A stretch of 64,000 nt of DNA from Lewinella sp. 4G2 (GTDB lineage Bacteria > Bacteroidota > Bacteroidia > Chitinophagales > Saprospiraceae), in NCBI RefSeq assembly GCF_001625015.1, contig NZ_LVWJ02000014.1:434001-498000 (forward strand), given 5' to 3'. The position numbers and the translations under genes were made by a program. This document shows, piece by piece, positions 44,208 to 53,063 of the stretch (the first letter of the stretch is position 1; each line of letters starts with the position of its first letter). Below the pieces are notes generated by a model. The model saw only the letters and a program-made list of their open reading frames with translations. It ran no database searches and was not told where the DNA came from.

Positions 44208-44263
44208 TCTCCAGGCGGCCTCGAACCCAAGCGAAGCGCAGTTCGAGGTTCCTGGAGCGGCCG
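44208..44263. repeat. Family B structured repeat, copy B1
   Basis: Outer stem CTCCAGG / CCTGGAG (44209-44215, 44251-44257), inner stem CCTCGAAC / GTTCGAGG (44219-44226, 44241-44248), conserved loop CCAAGCGAAGCGCA. Confidence 0.88.
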
Positions 44264-44276
44264 GTCCGCAGCGTAA

Positions 44277-44327
44277 GTAGTCTATAGTCCCGGGGCATCC
44301 CACTATAGACTACAGACTATAGACTTA
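44277..44327. repeat. Family A word-palindrome, copy A4
   Basis: Left GTAGTCTATAGTCC, right CTATAGACTACAGACTATAG. It immediately follows B1 and precedes the 3' end of the unknown minus-strand gene. Confidence 0.85.
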
Positions 44328-44341
44328 TTCACTACAAACGA

Positions 44342-45130
44342 TCAATCTATATTGTCAGAACTCGAACCGTCATCGCTCTCACTGTCATTTGCCTCCTCCT
44401 TCTCCTCTTCCTTCCGTTTCTGGATCTTATTGAGGAGTTTCGCGGCGCGGAGCATGAAGTCGCCATGGTGTTCGTGGTATTCGTTGAAAACCATCATGAG
44501 GCGGGCCGCGTCGAAGGCAGCGGTGCCGGGCATGATCTGGCGGGCGGCGATGGGGTGCAGCCAGTACTCCAGGTTGTAGGAGCGGAGGTAGGACCGGTCC
44601 GTATGGAAATCGATCACCGTCGAGAGCTTGTTCAGGCTGAAGAGGTAATCCGTTTCCCGGTTGAGGTCCTTCTGGATGTCGATGATGTTGACGTAGTCGA
44701 AGCTAACGCCACTGCGCTCACACAGGAAAATGTCGCGGCGGCCGTCAAAGACGATCATGTCGTCAAAGCGGTACTTGCGCAAGTTCTTGTGAAGGAAGTT
44801 CTTCACGGCCGCTTTCGTGGACCGCAGGTTGCGGAAGGCAAATTGGAGGTCGCGGTCCGAGAGGCGGAACTCTTCGTCGTAACGGAAACGGCGGTTGCTG
44901 CGCATGTTCAGGACCTCCCGTACGCGGCGGACGGTGTGGCCAAGCTCATCCGTCTCGGCGTATACGTCGACGATGTCCACGTCGGCCTGGTTGATCCAGG
45001 ATTCGAGGAAGATCTTGTTGGAGCCGCGCTCGAAGACAAGCAGGGCGATTTCGGAGATGGCGTAAAAGTTCGGGTATCCTCCGTAGATGTTACCGTATTT
45101 CAGCTCTAGGAAGGCAATATTTTCGTTCAC
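44342..45130 (-). CDS. Conserved-looking protein, possibly nuclease-like fold
   Basis: 262 residues from a GTG start. I do not recognise the family. The N-terminal block IAFLELKYGNIYGGYPNFYAI, the acidic MIVFDGRRDIFLCE and the later YHEHHGDFMLRAAK give an alternation of strands and acidic residues like RNase H-fold 3'-5' exonucleases, but this is a weak impression. The last 30 residues are a Lys/Glu run then Asp/Ser-rich (ESDDGSSSDNID), probably disordered. Standing alone, with about 290 bases of featureless sequence upstream. Confidence 0.6.
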   Translation of the reverse strand: MNENIAFLELKYGNIYGGYPNFYAISEIALLVFERGSNKIFLESWINQADVDIVDVYAETDELGHTVRRVREVLNMRSNRRFRYDEEFRLSDRDLQFAFRNLRSTKAAVKNFLHKNLRKYRFDDMIVFDGRRDIFLCERSGVSFDYVNIIDIQKDLNRETDYLFSLNKLSTVIDFHTDRSYLRSYNLEYWLHPIAARQIMPGTAAFDAARLMMVFNEYHEHHGDFMLRAAKLLNKIQKRKEEEKEEANDSESDDGSSSDNID

Positions 45131-45417
45131 GTTGGGCGGTTAATTTCAGTAAAGTACCTCTGGGCCGTAGCCCCACCGAGGTTTGGTTTGGATTAGTTCT
45201 GTTGCTTCGTATGCTCAGGTAAAAGTGCAAATGGGCGCACGGTGTTCTGGGATCGTAGTGCCGCAAGTTAGCAATTTGCTACACAAACAGACAACGCGCG
45301 ATTGAGCGGATTGTTATCCTACCTGCTCACACGCGCTATCCTGTCTCATTTTCAAGTTTCACCGGGGCGTACTCACTGGCAAATTCACCTTCCGTACTGC
45401 CTAATCCGGCTTAGTGT
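45131..45417. other. Intergenic region, nothing recognised
   Basis: About 290 bases between the unknown protein gene and the M29 aminopeptidase gene, without hairpin, repeat or gene that I can support. It should hold the promoter of the unknown gene. Confidence 0.4.
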
Positions 45418-46545
45418 TTACGCCGCCGGCCACAATTCGGGGATAAACAAACCGTCGACGTAAATTAATTCCCCATCCGCGTAAATCTGGCCGCCTTTTT
45501 TCATGTCGGCGATCATATCCCAGTGCACGCTGGACTGGTTCTTCCCGCCACACTGCGCGTAACTCTGGCCGATGGCCATGTGGACCGTCCCGCCAATCTT
45601 CTCGTCGAATAGGATGTTTTTGCTGAAGCGGTCAATGGTGTAATTCGTCCCGATCGCCGCTTCCCCAAAGCGCCGGGTGCCCTCGATCTTAAAGGTCTCA
45701 TCCAGCACGTCCTGGCCCTCTTCGGCTGTCCAGCTTTCGATGTAGCCATCCTTCACGGTGAGGGTCACGCCACGGACGACCTTCCCGCTATTGATGGCCG
45801 GGTAATCGAAGTGGATCTTCCCGTTCACGCTGTCCTCTTCCGGGCTGGTATAGACTTCGCCGGAGGGCATATTCGTTTGTCCGTCGCTGTTGATCCACGT
45901 GCGGCCGTTGGTGGTGAAGGTGATGTCCGACCGGTCATTGACGTAGCGGAAGGTGGTACAGCTATTGAGTTTATCGACGACAGTCTGCTGGCGTTCCCGC
46001 ACGGCTAACCAGGCGCCTTTCGGGTCCGTACTCGTGGCTTTGGTGGCCTGCATCACGAAGTCGGTGTATTCCTCCAAGCTCATACCGGCCTCCTCGGCGA
46101 GGGCCGGGCAGGGGTAGACGCAGGAGTTGCGTTTCAGCCCCCCGGGTTCGCCGCGCCGGGCCGTCCGGGCGAAGTACATTTCGTAGTAGGGCTTCACCGC
46201 TTCCCGCCGGGCGTTGCGCAATTCCTCGGCCGGTGGTTCCTGCCGCAGGTTGAAGGGCGCCCGGATGTTGATGTAGGCCTCAAAATTCTCCATCGCTTCC
46301 CGGAAGAGCACGCCCACGTAACCCGCCTGTTCGGGGCTGGCGTAATCCCTGATGGCAGCGCCACCACCCTCCACGGCAAGGTCGTATTCCAGGTGACCAC
46401 CGGCTTTCAGGACGGCTTCCTGCAGGGCGCCAATCAGCGGTGCGGCGAGGGTCGTCGTGCTCACGTAGAGGCGTTCGCCGGCCTGTAACTCTACACAGTA
46501 GTTTACGAGGAGGTCGGCGTAAGCGGTAAGTTGTTCTTTGGTCAT
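45418..46545 (-). CDS. M29-family metallo-aminopeptidase
   Basis: 375 residues, thermophilic-aminopeptidase/PepS/AmpS type. Metal-binding and active-site blocks are MPSGEVYTSPEEDSVNGK (Glu ligand), EGTRRFGEAAIGTNYTI, and the C-terminal cluster GGTVHMAIGQSYAQCGGKNQSSVHWDMIADM (His, His, Asp ligands), broken across residues about 315-345. A cytosolic exopeptidase with broad specificity. Start ATG 46545 matches the family opening MTKEQLTAYADLLVNYC. A dispersed-motif copy lies 63-78 bases upstream, antisense. Confidence 0.92.
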   Translation of the reverse strand: MTKEQLTAYADLLVNYCVELQAGERLYVSTTTLAAPLIGALQEAVLKAGGHLEYDLAVEGGGAAIRDYASPEQAGYVGVLFREAMENFEAYINIRAPFNLRQEPPAEELRNARREAVKPYYEMYFARTARRGEPGGLKRNSCVYPCPALAEEAGMSLEEYTDFVMQATKATSTDPKGAWLAVRERQQTVVDKLNSCTTFRYVNDRSDITFTTNGRTWINSDGQTNMPSGEVYTSPEEDSVNGKIHFDYPAINSGKVVRGVTLTVKDGYIESWTAEEGQDVLDETFKIEGTRRFGEAAIGTNYTIDRFSKNILFDEKIGGTVHMAIGQSYAQCGGKNQSSVHWDMIADMKKGGQIYADGELIYVDGLFIPELWPAA

Positions 46546-46607
46546 GGTCGTTGTTAGTTGGGTACCCGGGCGTGCGAAACTTACAGTTGAGCGCCCCAAC
46601 TGAGCGG

Positions 46608-46623
46608 GCGCTGCCGCAGGTGC
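46608..46623 (+). repeat. Dispersed 16-base motif, copy 6 (5' of M29 gene)
   Basis: Exact match on the plus strand, antisense to and 63 bases upstream of the M29 aminopeptidase start codon. Confidence 0.85.
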
Positions 46624-46683
46624 AAAGCTCAGGAACGAGAAAAGAGGGATGCCGGTTGTCCAGTTGGATACTGCAAAATAAAA

Positions 46684-46745
46684 GTGCCCGCCCCACCCTG
46701 CGCTGCGCTACGGGTCGGGCGGGCACTCCCGCAGTCCGGAAAGTT
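46684..46745 (-). terminator. GC-rich hairpins after the large surface protein gene
   Basis: A GTGCCCGCCC / GGGCGGGCAC stem with a CCC / GGG extension (46684-46726) lies beside a small TCCGGAA / TTCCGGA hairpin. There is little T tract, so termination is likely but not certain. Confidence 0.6.
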
Positions 46746-46769
46746 CCGGATTAAGCTAAACTAAGGTGA

Positions 46770-49700
46770 TCAAATACCCTGCTGGAAGGTACCGATGATG
46801 ATCGTCAGCTGCTTACCCGTGAAGTCGAGATCCTCATCGTACATATCCGCGGGGATGTAGATGGTCGTCGCTTCCGTAGCTGCGTCAATGGCATCCTGAA
46901 CGGAACTGTAGTACTGACCCGTTTCTTCGAGGTAAACGCGTACTTCACCGCCGTTACCACTGACGTTGAAGGTGGCTTCCGCGCCATCGTCCGTGCCTAC
47001 GGTGACAGTGCCGGTTTTGCCGTTTGCCGTAGCCGGGTCAAAGGTGACGTCGAAGGTAACCGTACCGTTTTCGCCAATCATGCTGGCACTGACATTGCTC
47101 ACAGTAAAGTCGCTGCTGGAGGACGTTACCATGAGGTTGTTACCCGCCACGTTACCACTGTTCGTGATCGTGTAGGTCTTTACCGGCCGTGGGTCGGCGC
47201 TCATCCGGTTGACGGTGCCGAAGTCGGTACCTACCGTAGCGGCGTCCGTGCTCAGGGCGGCGCCCAGGACGGTTACTTCCCGCTCCACGGGGGTGGCGGC
47301 GTTATTAGCGTCGTCCGTTGCGGTGAAGGTGAGGGTGTAGGTTCCGGGAGTGGTCACGTCCACGCTACCTGCGGTGGTGGCGGTCAGTCCGGAAGTACAG
47401 TTATCAGCGACGGTCGCGCCGGCATCCGTGTAAGGTTGGTTCAGCGGCACGTCCATCATCGCCATCCCGTTGAGGGTGATGACTGGCAGGACGTCGTCCG
47501 TTACCACTACGGTTGTGGCGCAGCTAGCCAGGGCAGCCGTTCCTGCTGGTCCGCGGACGTACAGCGTAACGTTCACCCCGTTCGCACCTGCGTCAGCGCA
47601 AGAAAAGTCGCGAGAGGTCTGGGTGCCAGCAGCGTCGAAGCTGTAGACGAGGTCATCGCCTAAGCATTCCGTGAGGAGGGGGCCATTTTGGTCTTCGAGG
47701 GAAGTCGCTTCGACGGTAATGGTCGTCCCGTCGCCGTCAGAAAGATTGACGCTGACGTCGCCACAAACTACTTCGGCCGTTTCGCAGGTTTCGGCGATAT
47801 CGACGATGCTGGCACAGCCCGCTGCATTGTTGAAGACGGTTACGCTGCCACCGTTGTCGTTGATAGTAGCCTGCAGGTCGCAGTCAATGGAGCAACAGGC
47901 GCTGAAGTTGGTGTTGCCGGAGATGGTGAGGTCGCCGCTGGACAGGGTGAACTCTTCCAGGTCCAGCCCACCAGTCAGGTTGCTGTTGTCAGTAAGTACG
48001 AGGCCGCCGGTCGTCACGCCGTCGGAGGGTACGTCTACGGTCGCCAGGGCTGTGTTGCCAGAGAGGGTAAACGGACCACCGACGGTCGCCAGTTTAGGAA
48101 TCTTTAGCGTGGTGAGCGCAGCGTTATTGTTGAGGGTGATGCCATTGGTGACGCTCGTCAGTTCCGGGAATTCTACCGTGGCCAAGTTGTTGCCCAACGC
48201 ATTGGGAGAAGTGATCGAGATAGAATTGGCGGAGTTGGCCCGAATGATTGCGCGGGACGCCATTTCGTTCCCCTCCAGCGTGATATTGCCGTTAAAATCC
48301 AGCACTCCGGAGTTACCGAGTTGGATATCGTTGCGCGCGAAGTTTTTGATACTAATGTCGCCACCTACGAGTGAGAGGCTGTTGAAGAATACGTTGAAGG
48401 GGTTATTTGGCGTCGCATTTTCCAGGATCAGGTCTCCGCCGATGTTGCGCACCAGAAAGAGCTTCAGGGCGTCGGATGCCCCCGTAAAACCAGTGCCAGG
48501 ACTCGTGATCGATAGGTCTCCAGCAATGTTGACGCCCAAGGTCTGGACGTTATTGTTATTGGAGTTAACGTTCAGATCCCGGAAAAGGGGGTGGTTACCG
48601 GAAAGTCTGAAGGAACCAAAATTTAGGATATCGGGAAATTGAATAACTGCTAATTCCGGATTGTCAGCCAGGACGTAGTTACCTACGGTTTGGGTGTTCT
48701 GCATGAAGATGCTCCCCAGATTATTGTTGCCACTAATGGTGATATCGCCACAAGTCTGGCAGGTAAACTTCAGACCGGTAGCGGAGGTATGGGTATTATT
48801 TGCAAAAGTAGTTGCTCCCGTTTGGGTGCGGAAGTTGATCTCCTGGCCGGCTTCGAAAGGATTATCGGTCAGCGTAAGCGTACCGGTAAGATTTGAGCTG
48901 GGGTCATTTCTGGCGAGACGGATGGAGCGCGCAATGTTGTTGAAGAGCATGTTGCCCCCTACGGAAAATAGTTTCTGCATTTCAATCTGGGCCGCCACTT
49001 TGCTCTGGTTCGTAAAGGCGACGTTCCCGGTAATGAATTCGATGCCATCGAAGTTAAAGAATGGCCGCGAACCACTGGGGCGGTCGTTGTTAGTTACGGT
49101 CAGGTTACCAGTGATCGTGGAATTCGTTTTCCCCTTAAAATTGATCACGTTAAGCTCCGGTTGGCTATCCTGAATGGTAACGTTCTTCGTAGAAGTGATC
49201 TGAAAACAGGTGATCTCCCGCAACTTGGCATTACGCTCAACCAGGAAGTCTCCGGAGATCGTATTCAGATTATTCAGAGACAGTTGCGTCAGTTCGGGGT
49301 TGTTACTCACCGTAAGGGCGCCGGAAACGTTGAGGTCCCCCAACTGAAGATTATTGGAAAGGAAGGTATTGGTTACCGTGAAGGGGCCGGTGATTTGGTC
49401 CAGGTTGAAGAACTTTACGTCCTTTAGGCCACCCGTCCGGCTAGCGTCAATGTTATCCGTCAGGATAAGACGGTCGATGGTGCCATCCAGGTTATTTAGG
49501 GAGACCTGCCACTGGCCGTTACCAACGGAGTTCGTGACTTCCACACCGCCTCCGATGGAGGTGACGCTTTCCATCTTTACCTGCGAAAGGCTGCCGGAGG
49601 CATCGCGCACGATGAGGTCACCGCCGATGGTCGTCAGATTATCCCAGGAGACGAAGCCCTGATTATCGTTGGTCCAGCCGAGGATGGAGATCGTTCCCGT

Positions 49701-49949
49701 CACCTCGATCAAGTCCTTAATGTTATTGAGGTCGGAGATGGCACCGCCCGCCATCGGCACGCCACCGTTGAGGGTCAGGTTACCGTCTACCGTGGTGTAG
49801 CGGTCGTTGTTGCCATCCACGAAGGCCTGGATGTCGGCGTTGGAGGAAAGAGTAACGTCGCCCGTGAAAGTTTGGGCGGAGAGTTGGCCGGTGCACAAGC
49901 ACGCTAGCAGACAGACCACGAGGGTGGCCAAAGAGGAAAAACGATGCAT
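46770..49949 (-). CDS. Large exported receptor-L/LRR-like surface protein, apparently 3'-truncated
   Basis: 1059 residues. Signal peptide 1-25 (ending QLSAQ), then about 650 residues of irregular leucine/asparagine-rich repeats of the receptor L-domain kind (NLTTIGGDLIVRDAS, LTVSNNPELTQLSLNNL), a Cys-rich HYR/Ig-like block (about 660-860, ISGNTNFSACCSIDCD), a DUF5011-like domain (GMAMMDVPLNQPYTDAGATVADNC) and a choice-of-anchor D domain. It stops in what looks like the first turn of another beta-helix (VQDAIDAATEATTIYIPADMY) and has no T9SS sorting domain, so it seems to have lost its C-terminus. A cell-surface role is inferred. Confidence 0.82.
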   Translation of the reverse strand: MHRFSSLATLVVCLLACLCTGQLSAQTFTGDVTLSSNADIQAFVDGNNDRYTTVDGNLTLNGGVPMAGGAISDLNNIKDLIEVTGTISILGWTNDNQGFVSWDNLTTIGGDLIVRDASGSLSQVKMESVTSIGGGVEVTNSVGNGQWQVSLNNLDGTIDRLILTDNIDASRTGGLKDVKFFNLDQITGPFTVTNTFLSNNLQLGDLNVSGALTVSNNPELTQLSLNNLNTISGDFLVERNAKLREITCFQITSTKNVTIQDSQPELNVINFKGKTNSTITGNLTVTNNDRPSGSRPFFNFDGIEFITGNVAFTNQSKVAAQIEMQKLFSVGGNMLFNNIARSIRLARNDPSSNLTGTLTLTDNPFEAGQEINFRTQTGATTFANNTHTSATGLKFTCQTCGDITISGNNNLGSIFMQNTQTVGNYVLADNPELAVIQFPDILNFGSFRLSGNHPLFRDLNVNSNNNNVQTLGVNIAGDLSITSPGTGFTGASDALKLFLVRNIGGDLILENATPNNPFNVFFNSLSLVGGDISIKNFARNDIQLGNSGVLDFNGNITLEGNEMASRAIIRANSANSISITSPNALGNNLATVEFPELTSVTNGITLNNNAALTTLKIPKLATVGGPFTLSGNTALATVDVPSDGVTTGGLVLTDNSNLTGGLDLEEFTLSSGDLTISGNTNFSACCSIDCDLQATINDNGGSVTVFNNAAGCASIVDIAETCETAEVVCGDVSVNLSDGDGTTITVEATSLEDQNGPLLTECLGDDLVYSFDAAGTQTSRDFSCADAGANGVNVTLYVRGPAGTAALASCATTVVVTDDVLPVITLNGMAMMDVPLNQPYTDAGATVADNCTSGLTATTAGSVDVTTPGTYTLTFTATDDANNAATPVEREVTVLGAALSTDAATVGTDFGTVNRMSADPRPVKTYTITNSGNVAGNNLMVTSSSSDFTVSNVSASMIGENGTVTFDVTFDPATANGKTGTVTVGTDDGAEATFNVSGNGGEVRVYLEETGQYYSSVQDAIDAATEATTIYIPADMYDEDLDFTGKQLTIIIGTFQQGI
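47584..47599 (-). repeat. Dispersed 16-base motif, copy 7 (in L-domain protein)
   Basis: Exact match with N=A on the minus strand, sense to the gene, encoding ADAGA in the HYR-like block. Confidence 0.85.
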
Positions 49950-50327
49950 GACGACAGTGTCTTGGTTGTTGTTGAAATAGGTAAGCGGCACAAAATAGAC
50001 GAAAGGAAAGAGCCTGGGAAGGCCAAATACTGTTTTTTCACCATACGTACGGATGCAATCGATTGAAAGCAGGAATTAGTCAACTCAGCCCCTGAATATG
50101 GACAAATTGGTGGGGCGAACCGTCCTAATAAACTCCCAACGGGTGAAGCTCACAACAATTCTTGTAGCCACACGGTATACATTTAGGTCCTTACCTTCGG
50201 GTTGCTTCCCGGTCCCATTCCTTGGCACCCGCGGCAGCGACACGAAGTTAGTCCCGCACTCAGTCGGGGCGCCCAAAATACCTTGTCAATTACCGGCCAG
50301 CACGGCCACAACCAAACCAACCAAACT
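49950..50327. other. Intergenic promoter region
   Basis: About 380 bases between divergent genes, presumably carrying both promoters. The only recognised item is a copy of the dispersed motif at 50225-50240. No RNA or small gene is seen. Confidence 0.45.
50225..50240 (-). repeat. Dispersed 16-base motif, copy 8 (5' of DUF2911 gene)
   Basis: One mismatch (first base T) on the minus strand, antisense to and about 90 bases upstream of the DUF2911 start codon. Confidence 0.7.
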
Positions 50328-51167
50328 ATGCGCAAGCAACTACTTACCCTCCTGTTGGCCTTCATGGCCCTTGGCCTTACCGCTCAGATCACCACCCCCG
50401 CCGCCAGCCCGAAGGCGAAGACGGAAACCGTCATCGGCCTCACCGACGTGCACGTGGAATACAGCCGCCCCGGCGTGAAGGGCCGCAAGATCTTTGCCGC
50501 GGACGGCCTCGTGCCCTACGGCGAAGTATGGCGCACCGGCGCTAACGCCGCCACGAAACTGACCGTCAGCGACGACGTCATGATCGGCGGGCAGGAAGTA
50601 AAGGCCGGCAGCTACGCCGTGCTCACCAAGCCGATGGCCGCCCAGTGGGAAGTCATGTTTTTCCCCTACGAAAGCGGCAGCTGGAACAGCTACGTGGATA
50701 AGATCCCCGCCGCCAAAGTCATGGCCACGAGCATGAAAATGGGCGACGCGAAAGTCGAGAACTTCACCATCATGTTCGACGAGTACACCATGGACGGCGC
50801 CAACATGTATATGATGTGGGACCAGACGATGGCCATGCTGCCCATCAAAACCAACGCTATGGAAGCCGTACAGGCCAACATCAAGCGCGTCATGGCCGGC
50901 CCGAGCATGAACGACTACTACAACGCCGCCACCTTCACCGCCGAAACCGGCGACAACAAGGCCGCCCTCGAAATGATCACCAAAGCCAACATGATGGCCG
51001 GCGACAACGCCCGCTTCTGGATGCTGCGCCGCCAGGGCCTCATCCAGGAAAGCCTCGGCATGAAGTCAGAAGCCAAGAAGAGTTTCGAAATGTCCCTCGC
51101 CAAGGCCAAGGAGGCGGGGAATATGGACTACGTGCGGATGAACGAGAAATCGCTCAAGATGCTCTAG
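50328..51167 (+). CDS. DUF2911 exported protein
   Basis: 279 residues. Signal peptide 1-19 (ending LGLTAQ), then the DUF2911 domain (about 25-170) with VHVEYSRPGVKGRKIF, LVPYGEVWRTGANAATKL, VKAGSYAVLTKP and WEVMFF, followed by helical TPR-like segments (about 190-275; AALEMITKANMMAGD, SLGMKSEAKKSFEMSLAKA). Common in Bacteroidota; biochemical function unknown. Start ATG 50328 begins the signal peptide. The TAG stop overlaps the first base pair of a four-copy tandem repeat. Confidence 0.88.
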   Translation: MRKQLLTLLLAFMALGLTAQITTPAASPKAKTETVIGLTDVHVEYSRPGVKGRKIFAADGLVPYGEVWRTGANAATKLTVSDDVMIGGQEVKAGSYAVLTKPMAAQWEVMFFPYESGSWNSYVDKIPAAKVMATSMKMGDAKVENFTIMFDEYTMDGANMYMMWDQTMAMLPIKTNAMEAVQANIKRVMAGPSMNDYYNAATFTAETGDNKAALEMITKANMMAGDNARFWMLRRQGLIQESLGMKSEAKKSFEMSLAKAKEAGNMDYVRMNEKSLKML

Positions 51168-51438
51168 AGACGTTAGACTTTAGAAGTTAGATTTTGGACG
51201 CTTCATTCGGTTGCTTCGCTTCCTCACTTGGAAAGAGACGTTAGACTTTAGAAGTTAGATTTTAGACGCTTCATTCGGTCGCTTCGCTTCCCTCACTTGG
51301 AAAGAGACGTTAGACTTTAGAAGTTAGATTTTGGACGCTTTATTCGGTCGCTTCGCTTCCCTCACTTGGAAAGAGACGTTAGACTTTAGAAGTTAGATTT
51401 TAGACGCTTCATTCGGTCGCTTCGCTTCCTCACTTGGG
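51166..51438. repeat. Family G tandem repeat, four copies of 68-69 bp
   Basis: Units start AGAGACGTTAGACTTTAG at 51166, 51234, 51303 and 51372. Each ends with a TCGGTCGCTTCGCTTCC block and CACTTGGAA. Copies differ at only a few positions (GG/AG, C/T, one C indel), so expansion is recent. It begins at the stop codon of the DUF2911 gene. Confidence 0.93.
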
Positions 51439-51480
51439 GAGAACGAAAGGGCCGGGTGAAGCGTCTTCTAATTTCCGTAA

Positions 51481-51561
51481 ACTCGCAACTCGATACTTGC
51501 CACTCGCCACTCGCCACTCGCAACTCGCAACTTGCAACTCGATACTCGCCACTCCAATACT
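51481..51561. repeat. Family D words, unpaired half-element D2
   Basis: Reiterated ACTCGCAACTCGATACTTGC and CACTCGCCACTCGC words, with no inverted partner nearby. It runs to six bases before the start codon of the following gene, so it would form that gene's 5' untranslated region. Confidence 0.8.
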
Positions 51562-51567
51562 CAAAAA

Positions 51568-52089
51568 ATGTCCGCCAGCGCCACTATGCCTTACTTCATC
51601 AAGCCGTCCGTAAATCTTTCCGCTGCGGAGAAGGAGGCTGCCTACGCGCTCGCTCACCAGCAAATCGTAGCGACGATCGGGGACGAAACGGATGAGACCA
51701 TCAAGATGGTCACCATCAACTGCCTGCTGAAGACCCATTTGCCCTATTACTACTGGGTCGGTTTCTACCTGAACCGCGGCGACGAAACGCTCACGGTCGG
51801 GCCGTATCAGGGTACGCTCGGTTGCCTCTACATCAAGTTTGGCCGCGGGGTTTGTGGCACGGTGGCGCTGTCGCAGGTGCCAAAAATTGTGGGGGATTGC
51901 CACGCCCTGGCGCAAGGGACCGAGCACATCGCCTGTGACCCCAACAGCCGTTCGGAGATCGTGCTCCCGGTGATGCGAAAGGATGGATCCCTCCTCGGTG
52001 TTTTTGACGTAGACAGCAGTGAGGTGGCGTCTTTTGATGGGGTGGATTTGAGGTGGTTGGAAAGGATACTAACAGTCTTCAGTCTATAG
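51568..52089 (+). CDS. msrC: Free methionine-(R)-sulfoxide reductase (GAF domain)
   Basis: 173 residues. A GAF-fold enzyme reducing free Met-R-sulfoxide with thioredoxin. The three conserved cysteines are present: Cys86 (GTLGCLYI), Cys96 (GRGVCG) and Cys123 (HIACDPNSRSEIVLPV, catalytic). It continues through GVFDVDSSEVASFD. In place of the usual GTAxxEGK after GVCG it has TVALSQVPK, a segment encoded by the dispersed 16-base motif read in another frame. The final TVFSL and stop TAG are encoded by a family A repeat element. Start ATG follows directly after a family D half-element. Confidence 0.9.
   Translation: MSASATMPYFIKPSVNLSAAEKEAAYALAHQQIVATIGDETDETIKMVTINCLLKTHLPYYYWVGFYLNRGDETLTVGPYQGTLGCLYIKFGRGVCGTVALSQVPKIVGDCHALAQGTEHIACDPNSRSEIVLPVMRKDGSLLGVFDVDSSEVASFDGVDLRWLERILTVFSL
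51865..51880 (+). repeat. Dispersed 16-base motif, copy 9 (in msrC)
   Basis: Exact match with N=T on the plus strand, sense but in a different frame from copies 1, 3, 4, 5 and 7, encoding ALSQV beside the Cys96 loop. Confidence 0.85.
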
Positions 52090-52145
52090 TCTGTAGTCTA
52101 TAGTGGCTCTGGGCAGTTGACTATAGACTACAGACTATAGACTAT
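52072..52145. repeat. Family A word-palindrome, copy A5
   Basis: Left AGTCTATAGTCTGTAGTC, right GACTATAGACTACAGACTA. The left arm overlaps the end of msrC and provides its last codons and TAG. Confidence 0.88.
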
Positions 52146-52151
52146 CAACGC

Positions 52152-52212
52152 CCGGCCGCTCCAGGAACCCTCCACTGCGCTTCGCTTGGGTGTAGGGCCG
52201 CCTGGAGAGCCT
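52152..52212. repeat. Family B structured repeat, copy B2 (inverted orientation)
   Basis: Outer stem CTCCAGG / CCTGGAG (52159-52165, 52201-52207). Inner stem CCTCCAC / GTGTAGG (six of seven pairs), different from B1 and B3. The loop TGCGCTTCGCTTGG is the complement of the B1 loop. Confidence 0.85.
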
Positions 52213-52216
52213 AATT

Positions 52217-52243
52217 ACTATAGACTACAGACTATAGACTCAC
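52217..52243. repeat. Family A half-element, copy A6
   Basis: A right-arm word string ACTATAGACTACAGACTATAG without its own left arm. With A5 and B2 it forms a composite between msrC and scpA. Confidence 0.8.
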
Positions 52244-52298
52244 TACCTTTACTCGCAACGAATAGGAACCCGAAAGCTTAAATCCCCCCACTCCCCCC

Positions 52299-53063
52299 TT
52301 GGCTACCTACCAAATCAAACTCCCCCAATTCGAAGGGCCCTTCGACCTGCTGCTGTTCTTCATTGAGCGGGACGAGCTGGATATCTACGACATCCCCATC
52401 AGCCAGGTGACGAACGACTTTCTGGCTTACCTCCACGAGGCGCAGACGATGGATATTGACCTGGCCAGCGAATTCGTTCTCGTGGCCGCTACGCTCTGCC
52501 GGATCAAGGCCAAGATGCTCATCCCCCGTAAGCCCGTGGATGAGGAGGGCAACGAAATTGACCCACGCGAAGAGCTCGTCGCCCGGCTACTGGAGTACAA
52601 ACGGTACAAATCCGTCCTGGACGAGCTTCGCCGCCTGGAGACCGAACGCGGCATGCGTAACTACCGGGGCAACATCACTTCCGAGCTCGCCCAAATTGCC
52701 ACCCGCGCCCTGGTGGACGTGGAACTCGAATCCGTCACCCTCTTCAAACTCCTGAAGGCCTACGAGCGGATGCTCACGAAGATGGAAGAGGCGGCTAACC
52801 GGCCCGTCGTCCACGAGATTGCCCAATTCAGCCACACCATTGAGGAGCAGCAGGAGCGGATCCTGACCATGGTCGGCGGCATCACCTTCGGCAAAAGCCG
52901 GCCCAGTTTTACGGATGTCTTTGCGGCCTGCAAGACGAGAATCCACGCCATCGTTACCTTTCTCGGCCTACTCGAATTACTGAATGCGCGAGAGATCACG
53001 TTGATTCCCGGGGAGGGGGTGAATAATTTTTGGTTGGGGCTGCCGGGTGGGGAGGAGGAGTGA
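52299..53063 (+). CDS. scpA: Segregation and condensation protein A
   Basis: 254 residues, the kleisin of the Smc-ScpAB condensin. The N-terminus has the family block YQIKLPQFEGPFDLLLFFIERDELDIYDIPISQVT, broken here across residues 4-38, then ASEFVLVAATLCRIKAKMLIP. The C-terminal winged helix carries FLGLLELLNAREITL. It bridges SMC heads for chromosome segregation. The start is TTG at 52299; no ATG fits. No scpB is adjacent. The stop TGA abuts a family C element. Confidence 0.93.
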   Translation: MATYQIKLPQFEGPFDLLLFFIERDELDIYDIPISQVTNDFLAYLHEAQTMDIDLASEFVLVAATLCRIKAKMLIPRKPVDEEGNEIDPREELVARLLEYKRYKSVLDELRRLETERGMRNYRGNITSELAQIATRALVDVELESVTLFKLLKAYERMLTKMEEAANRPVVHEIAQFSHTIEEQQERILTMVGGITFGKSRPSFTDVFAACKTRIHAIVTFLGLLELLNAREITLIPGEGVNNFWLGLPGGEEE

